A stretch of 5,738 bases of DNA from Rhodothermales bacterium (lineage in GTDB: Bacteria; Bacteroidota; Rhodothermia; Rhodothermales; UBA10348), in the NCBI GenBank assembly GCA_013003255.1, contig JABDJZ010000343.1, positions 1 through 5,738 of the forward strand. Reading direction: 5' to 3'. A model generated the notes under the pieces. The model searched no databases. It had not been told where the DNA came from and saw nothing but the letters and a program-made list of their open reading frames with translations. Below, one piece after another: positions 1 through 5,738 of this stretch. Both the position numbers and the translations under genes were made by a program. How positions within the stretch are numbered: the stretch's first letter is position 1; every line of letters starts with the position of its first letter.

Positions 1-1
1 C

Positions 2-1738
2 GGGCCGGGTCCGGAACGACAGCGCACGATTCACCTGGGTGTCGACCTCTTCGCACCGGCCGGAACCACCGTCCACACCCCGTATGACGCCCGCGTTGTG
101 AGTGTGCGCGACAACGACGCACTACTGGACTACGGCCCCACCGTCATCCTGGAGCACCAGGCCAACGGCCAGCCGTTCTGGACGCTGTATGGTCATCTTG
201 GGCGCGGGGTGATGGCACTGCTGGAGCCTGGGCAAGAACTGCAGGCCGGGGACCTGGTGGGTGAATTGGGCCACGAGGCTGAGAATGGCGGTTGGCCCCC
301 ACACCTGCACTTCCAGGTTTATGCGGACGACCTTGATTCGGCCGGAAACCTCCCGGGCGTTGCCTTTGCCTCCCAGCTTGAAGTGTGGCGATCCCTGTCT
401 CCAAACCCGGACTTGATCCTGCGAACCGGTCTGCCGCTCACATACAGTCCGGCGGACCCGGAGGCAATCGTCGCCGCCCGGCAGGACCGTCTCTCGCCCA
501 GTCTCAGTCTGTCATACAGCGAGCCTCTGCACATCGTGCGTGGCATCGGGCCGTGGCTGTTCGACGTGAATGGACGCGCCTGGCTGGACGGGGTGAACAA
601 CGTGTGCCATCTGGGTCATACCCATCCTGCGGTAGTCCGTGCGGTCTCGCGGCAGATTTCCGTGCTGAATACCAATACCAGGTATTTGCACGACAACATC
701 GTGCGGTATGCCGACGAATTGACGGGCACGCTTCCCGATGGGCTGGACGTGTGCTTCTTTGTCAACAGCGGGTCGGAGGCCAACGACCTGGCCCTGCGAC
801 TGGCGCGGACGGCTACCGGTCGGCGCGGCACGATCGTGCTGGACGGCGGCTACCACGGCAATCTGAGTTCGCTCGTCGAGATCAGTTCCTACAAGTTCGA
901 TGGGCCAGGGGGTGCGGGACCGTTGGATTCGGTTGCGAAGGCACCGAGTCCGGACGCCTACCGATCAACTGGGGCGACCGGACAGGACTTTGCATGCGGC
1001 GTAGAGCGGGCCGCTAGGGACCTGGCTGATCGGGGCGTGCCGGCAGCCGCCTTCATCGCCGAGTCCATTCTGTCCTGCGGGGGGCAGGTTGAGCCGCCCG
1101 CCGGATACCTCCCCGCCGCGTATGCTCACGCCCGAAAGGCCGGTGCCCTCTGCATCGCAGACGAGGTCCAGACGGGCTTCGGGAGGGTGGGCCACGCCAT
1201 GTGGTCTTTCGAGCTTCAGGGAGTCGTCCCGGACATTGTCACTATGGGGAAGCCCATCGGCAACGGGTTTCCACTGGGAGCCGTGGTGACCACACGCGCC
1301 ATTGCCGAAGCGTTCGCGAACGGGATGGAGTACTTCAACACGTACGGAGGCAACCCGGTGTCCTGCGCAGCGGGCCTGGCGGTACTGAAGACTATCCGTG
1401 ATGAGGGGCTTCAGGATCACGCGCGGGAGGTCGGGGACCACCTCAAACGTGGCCTTCAGGATCTCGCGGACAGGTACCCGCTCATCGGCGATGTGCGAGG
1501 GCAAGGCCTCTTTCTGGGCGTGGAGTTCGTGAAAGACCGCGCCACCCTGGAGCCTGCCGCCGAGGAGGCTTCCTGGATCGTGAACCGGATGAAATCGCTG
1601 GGCGTCCTTCTCTCAACGGACGGACCGCTCCACAACGTCATCAAGATCAAGCCGCCCCTGGCCTTCAGCCGGGCCCACGCTGACGAAATGCTGCAGAAAC
1701 TCGATCTCGTTCTGCAGGACACCTGCCTGAATCCCTGA
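2..1738 (+). CDS. M23 peptidase domain fused to class-III PLP phospho-lyase/aminotransferase (5'-partial)
   Basis: The frame is open from base 2, giving 578 visible residues (numbered here from base 2); the N-terminus lies outside the window. Residues ~1-130 form an M23/LytM metallopeptidase domain: HLGVD at 11-15, YGHL at 63-66 and HLH at 101-103 are the usual zinc and catalytic motifs. After a linker, residues ~160-578 are a fold-type I, class-III PLP enzyme with NSGSEAND near 255-262 (phosphate binding), YHG at 284-286, DEVQTG at 387-392 (Asp to the pyridine nitrogen) and Lys417 in MGKPIGNG (Schiff base). The segments LNTNTRYLHDNIV and SSLVEISSYKF resemble ETNPPL/PHYKPL, which cleave phosphoethanolamine or 5-phosphohydroxylysine to an aldehyde, ammonia and phosphate. 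That family knowledge makes a lyase more likely than a transaminase; the substrate is inferred. Known relatives carry a kinase-like (APH) domain before M23, expected just upstream. The GTG at 98 is not the start because it would delete HLGVD. Confidence 0.93.
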   Translation, partial: GPGPERQRTIHLGVDLFAPAGTTVHTPYDARVVSVRDNDALLDYGPTVILEHQANGQPFWTLYGHLGRGVMALLEPGQELQAGDLVGELGHEAENGGWPPHLHFQVYADDLDSAGNLPGVAFASQLEVWRSLSPNPDLILRTGLPLTYSPADPEAIVAARQDRLSPSLSLSYSEPLHIVRGIGPWLFDVNGRAWLDGVNNVCHLGHTHPAVVRAVSRQISVLNTNTRYLHDNIVRYADELTGTLPDGLDVCFFVNSGSEANDLALRLARTATGRRGTIVLDGGYHGNLSSLVEISSYKFDGPGGAGPLDSVAKAPSPDAYRSTGATGQDFACGVERAARDLADRGVPAAAFIAESILSCGGQVEPPAGYLPAAYAHARKAGALCIADEVQTGFGRVGHAMWSFELQGVVPDIVTMGKPIGNGFPLGAVVTTRAIAEAFANGMEYFNTYGGNPVSCAAGLAVLKTIRDEGLQDHAREVGDHLKRGLQDLADRYPLIGDVRGQGLFLGVEFVKDRATLEPAAEEASWIVNRMKSLGVLLSTDGPLHNVIKIKPPLAFSRAHADEMLQKLDLVLQDTCLNP

Positions 1739-1746
1739 GCCTACCC

Positions 1747-2784
1747 ATGCGCTACGTCTTTGCCCTTCTGATTTTCGCAACGGCTACTGCAGGGTGCGGG
1801 GGTACCGCTTCGATGCAGGCCACGGACCCCGGGGGAGGCGGAATCCTGGCGTCCGGCGGCGAAGGGAATGTCACGGTGCCCGGCGGCGCGCCGGAAACGG
1901 CGCTGGCTGCCGGTACCGTGGAGGCCGTCCGGCTGCCCGGCACTCCGGTTGACTTCAACGTGGTCTATGTCCCGGGCGGCGAGGCAATGATCGGCACGCC
2001 CGACGCATCGCTCAGGGAGTCCGACGAACCGGCGCCGACCCCGGTACAGATCTCGCCGTTCTGGATCGCCCAGACTGAAGTCACCTTTGAGGAATACGCC
2101 GTCTTCCGCTATCCGGAGCAGGATACAGATTCGACCGCGGCCGGCCTCCCGTTCGACGTCGATGCGGTTGCCCGTCCCAGCCCGCCCTACGAGGATCCGT
2201 CGGGTGGCATGAGTCGAGCAGGATATCCGGCCACCGGCATGACGCAGTGGGGCGCGTTGCACTACGCGCGGTGGCTCTCGGAGAAGACGGGGACCTTCTA
2301 CAGGCTGCCCACCGAGGCCGAGTGGGAGCATGCGTGCAGGCTTGGCGGGGAGCGGGATCTGGCCCGCGCGGCCTGGTACCTGGACAACAGTGGGGAGGAG
2401 TTTCACCCCGTGGGATCTGCAGCACCGGACGCGCTTGGGCTCTACGATATGCTGGGCAACGTTTCGGAATGGATGCTTGATGAGTATCGGGCGGACTACG
2501 GTGCCGTCCTGGCCGAGCAGCCCGAGGATCCGTGGGTGCAGCCTACGGCTTTGCACCCGCGCACAGTGCGCGGCGGCGCCTTCGATGATCCGATCGAGCT
2601 GATGCGTTGTGGAGACCGGCTGGAATCCACCATGTCATGGAAACGGCGGGATCCACAGATTCCGAAGAGCTTCTGGTGGAACACGGACTCACCCTTTCTG
2701 GGATTTCGGTTGGTTCGGCCGGTGGTCCAGCCCACTCCTGACGAGGCGGCCGCGTTCTGGGCCATCGTTCTGGGAGACGGGTAG
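1747..2784 (+). CDS. FGE/SUMF1-like lipoprotein (formylglycine-generating-enzyme fold, probably non-FGE)
   Basis: The 345-residue product begins with a short hydrophobic signal and a lipobox-like TAGC ending at Cys17, so it is probably an outer-membrane or periplasmic lipoprotein. A Gly/Ala-rich tether (about 28-60) leads to an FGE-sulfatase fold: VYVPGGEAMIGT (73-84), FWIAQTEVTFEEY (105-117), RLPTEAEWEHAC (186-197), LYDMLGNVSEWM (232-243), RTVRGGAFDD (272-281) and a C-terminal FLGFRLVRP (317-325). The only cysteines are 17, 197 and 288. True FGEs use two cysteines about five residues apart in the GGS...C....C region, and that pair is absent here. A sulfatase-modifying activity is therefore unlikely, and a structural or binding role is more plausible, as in other FGE-fold lipoproteins. 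The ATG at 1747 is chosen because the next in-frame ATG (1813) would remove the signal peptide. It lies 8 bases after the phospho-lyase stop, so co-transcription is likely. No Shine-Dalgarno is visible. Confidence 0.9.
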   Translation: MRYVFALLIFATATAGCGGTASMQATDPGGGGILASGGEGNVTVPGGAPETALAAGTVEAVRLPGTPVDFNVVYVPGGEAMIGTPDASLRESDEPAPTPVQISPFWIAQTEVTFEEYAVFRYPEQDTDSTAAGLPFDVDAVARPSPPYEDPSGGMSRAGYPATGMTQWGALHYARWLSEKTGTFYRLPTEAEWEHACRLGGERDLARAAWYLDNSGEEFHPVGSAAPDALGLYDMLGNVSEWMLDEYRADYGAVLAEQPEDPWVQPTALHPRTVRGGAFDDPIELMRCGDRLESTMSWKRRDPQIPKSFWWNTDSPFLGFRLVRPVVQPTPDEAAAFWAIVLGDG

Positions 2785-2836
2785 CCTGCGTTGATACGGC
2801 GCGCTATACTATGGATTCATCTGACTGACGCCCCCC
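2785..2836 (+). promoter_or_regulatory. Intergenic spacer with weak promoter candidate
   Basis: This 52-base gap is the only sizeable non-coding stretch in the window and precedes the Gfo/Idh-ApbE-isomerase run. TATACT at 2805-2810 resembles a sigma-70 -10 box and would place transcription start about 20 bases before the ATG at 2837. No good -35 element lies 16-18 bases upstream: the TTGATA at 2791-2796 is only 8 bases away. It also does not fit the Bacteroidota -7 consensus (TAnnTTTG) well. No hairpin with a T-run is seen, so the preceding transcript may simply continue through. The call is a guess from position and one hexamer. Confidence 0.22.
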
Positions 2837-4177
2837 ATGTCTGACCTTTCGAGACGCGATTTTCTGCAGCGCACGACCGCCGTCGTAGGTGGTGCACTGG
2901 CCATCCCTTCTGTGATGCCTGCCAGCGCGAGCGCCTACTACGGAGTGGATGACGTGATACGGGTAGGACTGATCGGTTGCGGTGGCCGAGGGACGGGTGC
3001 GGCGTACCAGGCCCTGGCAACAGCCCAGAACGTCCAGTTGGTTGCCATGGCGGATGCCTTTCGCGACCAGGTGGACTCCTGCTTCGAAAACCTGACCAAG
3101 GAGTCAAACGACGCCGAAGCAGCGAAAGTCCGGGAGCGCGTCCATGTGCCCGAGGAGCACAAGTTCGTGGGCTTTGACGCCTACAAGGAGGTGATTCCGC
3201 TGGTCGACGTGGTCATCCTCACGACCCCGCCGGGCTTTCGACCCATGCATTTTGAGGCCGCTGTTGCGGCCGACAAGCAGATCTTCATGGAGAAGCCGGT
3301 GGCCACCGACGCGCCGGGCATTCGCCGCGTGCTGGCCGCTGCCGAAGAAGCCAAGCGCAAGAAGCTCAACGTGGTGGTCGGGCTCCAGCGGCACTACCAG
3401 ACGGTCTATCGCGAATGGGTGGAGCGTCTGCACGCCGGGATGATCGGGGACCTGGTCCTCGCCCGCGTCTACTGGAACAGCTCAGGCGTTTGGGTCCGGG
3501 ACCGCGCCGGGCTCGAGGAGAAAGCCGGACGCAAGCTGACCGAGATGGAGTACCAGATGCGCAACTGGTACTACTTCAACTGGCTCTGCGGGGACCATAT
3601 CACGGAACAGCACATCCATAACCTGGATGTCGGTAACTGGGTGATGCAGGGCTATCCCGTCCGCGCCAATGGGCAGGGAGGGCGCGAGGTTCGCACCGGC
3701 CTTGATCACGGGCAGATTTTCGATCACCACATGGTGGAATTCGAGTACGAGAACGGCGCGCGCATGATGAGCCAGTGCCGGCATATTCAGGGCTGCATGA
3801 ACCGGGTTTCCGAAGGCTTCCACGGCACCAACGGCTCGGCCCCACAGCCGGGGACCATCGTCTCGGCCAGCGGCCATGACCTGTTCAAGCACAACGGGAA
3901 GAACGACCCGAACCCGTACCAGGTGGAACACGACGAGCTCTTTGCGACCATCGCCGCGGGCGAGTACAAGTACGCCGACGCGGAGAATGGCGCCTACGCG
4001 ACGCTTACCTCCATCATGGGGCGCATGGCTACCTATACAGGCCGGGAAGTGACCTGGGACGAAGCGCTGAATTCTGACGAGAACCTGATGCCGGACGTGT
4101 TTGCGTTCGATGCGGATCCGCCGGTGCTGCCGGATGCCGATGGCCGTTATCCTGTGCCCGTGCCCGGCCGGGGCTAA
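2837..4177 (+). CDS. Tat-exported Gfo/Idh/MocA family oxidoreductase
   Basis: The 446-residue product is a nicotinamide-dependent oxidoreductase of the Gfo/Idh/MocA family, which typically oxidises or reduces hydroxyls of sugars, inositols or glycosides. The N-terminus carries a twin-arginine signal, SRRDFLQ at 5-11, a hydrophobic stretch and a likely ASA cleavage site at 31-33. The Rossmann fold starts at about 41, with GLIGCGGRGTG at 44-54. The family EKP motif is at 152-154 (Lys153, usual catalytic lysine). The segment GDHITEQHIHNLD at 252-264 supplies the probable substrate and catalytic His/Asp residues. Tat export suggests the protein folds around its cofactor before leaving the cytoplasm, as known for Zymomonas glucose-fructose oxidoreductase; recycling of a bound cofactor in the periplasm is an inference. 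The substrate cannot be read from the sequence. The stop codon abuts the ApbE start with no intervening base. The ATG at 2837 is preceded by a C-run, not a Shine-Dalgarno. Confidence 0.95.
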   Translation: MSDLSRRDFLQRTTAVVGGALAIPSVMPASASAYYGVDDVIRVGLIGCGGRGTGAAYQALATAQNVQLVAMADAFRDQVDSCFENLTKESNDAEAAKVRERVHVPEEHKFVGFDAYKEVIPLVDVVILTTPPGFRPMHFEAAVAADKQIFMEKPVATDAPGIRRVLAAAEEAKRKKLNVVVGLQRHYQTVYREWVERLHAGMIGDLVLARVYWNSSGVWVRDRAGLEEKAGRKLTEMEYQMRNWYYFNWLCGDHITEQHIHNLDVGNWVMQGYPVRANGQGGREVRTGLDHGQIFDHHMVEFEYENGARMMSQCRHIQGCMNRVSEGFHGTNGSAPQPGTIVSASGHDLFKHNGKNDPNPYQVEHDELFATIAAGEYKYADAENGAYATLTSIMGRMATYTGREVTWDEALNSDENLMPDVFAFDADPPVLPDADGRYPVPVPGRG

Positions 4178-4180
4178 GTG
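4175..4180 (+). other. Abutting stop-start junction TAAGTG
   Basis: The TAA of the oxidoreductase gene (4175-4177) is followed directly by the GTG of the ApbE gene (4178-4180), with both genes in the same reading frame. This arrangement favours re-initiation by the terminating ribosome. Readthrough of this single stop would give a fused oxidoreductase-ApbE polypeptide. Because ApbE has its own signal peptide, separate products are the likely normal outcome. Confidence 0.85.
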
Positions 4181-5113
4181 ACGCGACGCTTGACCCTTTT
4201 CCTGCTGACCATTCTGTGTTTCGGACTCGCGTCGGAGGCACAAGCCCAGCAAATCGAGGATAGCCGGGACCTGATGGGTACCCGGTTCCGCGTCGTGGTG
4301 GAAGCTGGAGGGGATACCACGGCAGCCCGAACCGCCATGGATCAGGCGTTTGCACGGCTGTCCGAACTGGAGGCGACCTTCAGTGATTTTCATCCCGAGA
4401 GCGAGGTGTCGCGGCTGGCTTCCACGGGCGTGCTCAACGCCTCAGCCGATCTTCTCACGCTGCTTGAGACATCGCGCTTCATCCACCAGACCACAGGTGG
4501 CGCCTTCGACATCACGGTCGGCAACCTGACCCGCCTCTGGCGGCGCGCAATCCGCCGCGGGACGTTGCCCACCAACGTGGAGGTGGCCGAGGCGTCCCGA
4601 ATGTCGGGCTGGAGCCACGTTGAGCGTGATGGCTCCGTGGTTCGTGTAACCGACGGGGTTCGCCTGGACTTCGGCGGCATCGCCAAGGGGTACGCCGCAG
4701 ACCAGGCACTGATGGCGCTTGCTGCCGAGGGTTTTCCGGTGGCGCTGGTTGATGCCGGCGGAGACATCTCCGCGGGCAAGGCCCCTCAGGGCGGCTGGAC
4801 GGTTGCGCTGCCGGACGGATCGGCGCAGTTCCTCGAGAACGGATCGGTAGCCACATCCGGCGATGTATATCGCCACGTGAACGTGGACGGTCGGAGGTAC
4901 AGCCACATTCTTGACCCGGCCACGGGCATGGGGATGACGGATCGCCGGACCGTGACCGTGGTCGCAGCCAGCGGCACCATCGCCGATGCGCTGGCGTCGG
5001 CATTCACGGTCCTTCCGGTCGACCAGATTCCCGCCATTGTGCAGAGCCTGGGCGTCAGCGTCTACATTGAGCGCTCCGAAGGTCCCTCCCTGGAATTCCA
5101 TCCTGAATCATGA
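4178..5113 (+). CDS. apbE: ApbE-family FAD:protein FMN transferase
   Basis: The 311-residue product matches ApbE, which uses FAD and Mg2+ to attach FMN to a Ser/Thr of extracytoplasmic flavoproteins. A Sec signal peptide (MTRRL, hydrophobic 6-17, probable cleavage after AQA at 21-23) puts it in the periplasm; Cys14 is not in a lipobox. Ordered family motifs are MGT (33-35), SEVSRL (75-80), GGAFDITVGNLTRLW (107-121), LDFGGIAKGYAAD (163-175), DAGGDISAG (192-200), SGDVYRHV (227-234), YSHILDPATG (241-250) and ADALASA (269-275). Asp270 fits the usual metal ligand. The second ligand position, commonly Thr four residues on, is Ser274 here, a conservative change. Length is normal for the family. The GTG start is chosen because the upstream in-frame codon is the TAA of the previous gene, and the next ATG (4274) would lose the signal peptide. 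No flavinylation target motif of the D-x-x-S/T-G-A-T type is evident in the other visible products. Confidence 0.95.
   Translation: MTRRLTLFLLTILCFGLASEAQAQQIEDSRDLMGTRFRVVVEAGGDTTAARTAMDQAFARLSELEATFSDFHPESEVSRLASTGVLNASADLLTLLETSRFIHQTTGGAFDITVGNLTRLWRRAIRRGTLPTNVEVAEASRMSGWSHVERDGSVVRVTDGVRLDFGGIAKGYAADQALMALAAEGFPVALVDAGGDISAGKAPQGGWTVALPDGSAQFLENGSVATSGDVYRHVNVDGRRYSHILDPATGMGMTDRRTVTVVAASGTIADALASAFTVLPVDQIPAIVQSLGVSVYIERSEGPSLEFHPES
5110..5113 (+). other. ATGA stop/start overlap
   Basis: The ATG of the isomerase-like gene (5110-5112) overlaps the TGA stop of the ApbE gene (5111-5113). This four-base overlap is a classic sign of translational coupling and supports one transcription unit across the oxidoreductase, ApbE and isomerase-like genes. 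Confidence 0.88.
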
Positions 5114-5738
5114 ACAGAAGAGACTTCATGCAGAAGAGCGGTGCAGCCGCGGTGACCGGCGCAGTTGGGGCATCTCTGGCAGCACCAGTCCTTGGCCGCG
5201 AAACTGAGCGCAAGATGCCGGACGGCGCTGCCTCATTCCAGCTGAACTATGCGCCCCATCTGGGCATGTTCAGGAACCTGGCCGGCAACGATCCTCTGGA
5301 TCAGCTCAACTTCATGGCGGATCGCGGTTTCACAGCGTTCGAAGACAACGGCATGAAGGGGCGCACCGTTGAGACGCAGGAGGCGATGGCGCGCGTGATG
5401 GCGGATCGTGGCATCACCATGGGGGTGTTTGTGGCGCATACCATTTTCTGGCGCGAACCGAACCTGGCGAGCGGCCGCGAGGATTGGCGGACCCAGTTCC
5501 TGACCGAGATTGAGGAGTCGGTGGAGGTGGCCAAGCGGGTGGGCGCCACCTGGATGACCGTGGTCCCCGGTCACGTGGACCTTCGGCTCAACATGGGCTA
5601 CCAGACCGCCCACGTAGTCGAGTCCCTCAAGCAGGCTTCCGCGATCCTTGAGCCCCACGGGCTTGTGATGGTGCTCGAGCCTCTGAACCCCCGCGACCAC
5701 CCCGGGCTGTTCCTCACGGGCATGCCGCAGGCCTACTC
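5110..5738 (+). CDS. Tat-exported hydroxypyruvate-isomerase-like sugar isomerase/epimerase (3'-partial)
   Basis: The frame is open from the ATG at 5110 to the window end, giving 209 complete codons. The N-terminus MNRRDFMQKSG followed by an Ala/Gly/Val-rich segment is a twin-arginine signal. From about residue 43 the protein resembles the xylose-isomerase-like TIM-barrel family, closest to hydroxypyruvate isomerase (Hyi): FQLNYAPHLGMF at 43-54, GFTAFEDN at 73-80 and VLEPLNPRDHPGLFL at 188-202. In Hyi the Glu of the xxEPxN motif is a metal-binding catalytic residue, here Glu190. The second acidic residue would lie beyond the window. Hyi itself is cytoplasmic and about 260 residues, so the export signal is a clear difference; periplasmic homologues may isomerise, epimerise or eliminate on sugar derivatives instead. 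The start overlaps the ApbE stop, so it is co-translated with it. Family assignment is firm at the fold level and moderate for Hyi. Confidence 0.9.
   Translation, partial: MNRRDFMQKSGAAAVTGAVGASLAAPVLGRETERKMPDGAASFQLNYAPHLGMFRNLAGNDPLDQLNFMADRGFTAFEDNGMKGRTVETQEAMARVMADRGITMGVFVAHTIFWREPNLASGREDWRTQFLTEIEESVEVAKRVGATWMTVVPGHVDLRLNMGYQTAHVVESLKQASAILEPHGLVMVLEPLNPRDHPGLFLTGMPQAY

Noticed and set aside
98..100. GTG at 98 as the start of the first gene
   Set aside because: The frame stays open to base 2 and the HLGVD zinc motif (32-46) lies upstream of this codon, so the true start is outside the window.
674..686. Perfect inverted repeat AATACC-A-GGTATT
   Set aside because: It sits inside conserved coding sequence (the NTNTRYLH segment), so it is most likely a chance result of the codons rather than an operator.
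385..1017. 210-codon plus-strand frame inside the first gene
   Set aside because: It overlaps the well-supported PLP-enzyme frame in another phase, and its Arg/Ser-rich translation matches no family.
2190..2536. Repeated GAGGATCCGT words at about 2190 and 2524
   Set aside because: These are short matches in coding sequence encoding Glu-Asp-Pro in both places, with no further similarity around them.
1741..2556. 271-codon open frame on the minus strand
   Set aside because: It mirrors the FGE-like gene, has Arg/Gly-rich composition typical of a shadow frame, and shows no family motif.
2791..2810. TTGATA plus TATACT as a complete sigma-70 promoter
   Set aside because: The hexamers are only 8 bases apart, far from the required 16-18, so at most the TATACT part could be a -10 element.
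2811..2828. Five-codon mini-ORF upstream of the oxidoreductase
   Set aside because: It is too short to judge, has no ribosome-binding site, and may begin before any transcript start; nothing supports it as a leader peptide.
3482..4393. 303-codon open frame on the minus strand
   Set aside because: It lies antisense to the oxidoreductase and ApbE genes, shows no recognisable domain, and long antisense frames are expected at this G+C content.

Overview
The window is one strand of densely packed, GC-rich coding sequence (roughly 60-65% G+C by eye). It holds five plus-strand genes; the first and last run off the window edges. The best lineage guess is a high-GC relative of the Bacteroidota (Rhodothermota-like). 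The reasons are that none of the four visible starts has a Shine-Dalgarno sequence, and that the gene content (FGE-like lipoprotein, Tat-exported Gfo/Idh/MocA oxidoreductase, Tat-exported sugar isomerase-like protein) is common there. Planctomycetota or Gemmatimonadota cannot be excluded from sequence alone.

Region 1 (2-1738) is the C-terminal part of a multidomain protein. It has an M23 (LytM-type) metallopeptidase domain with its zinc-site motifs intact, fused in frame to a class-III PLP enzyme. That enzyme closely resembles the ethanolamine-phosphate / 5-phosphohydroxylysine phospho-lyases rather than ordinary aminotransferases. The reading frame is open to the left edge and the first zinc motif precedes any start codon in the window, so the real start lies upstream. 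In this known fusion architecture an aminoglycoside-phosphotransferase-like kinase domain usually comes first.

Region 2 (1747-2784) follows after 8 bases. It encodes a lipoprotein with a formylglycine-generating-enzyme (SUMF1) fold that lacks the close pair of active-site cysteines, so it is probably not a sulfatase-maturing enzyme.

Region 3 (2837-5738) follows a 52-base gap with a weak promoter candidate. It is a tightly coupled three-gene run. The genes are a Tat-exported Gfo/Idh/MocA oxidoreductase, an ApbE FAD:protein FMN transferase with a Sec signal peptide (junction TAAGTG, no intergenic base, same frame), and the start of a Tat-exported hydroxypyruvate-isomerase-like TIM-barrel protein (ATGA overlap).

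All three products of region 3, and the lipoprotein before it, appear to act outside the cytoplasm. The picture is a periplasmic sugar or sugar-acid oxidation/isomerisation module with a flavinylation enzyme embedded in it. The flavinylated partner is not visible here. No RNA genes, CRISPR arrays, insertion sequences or convincing terminators were found.
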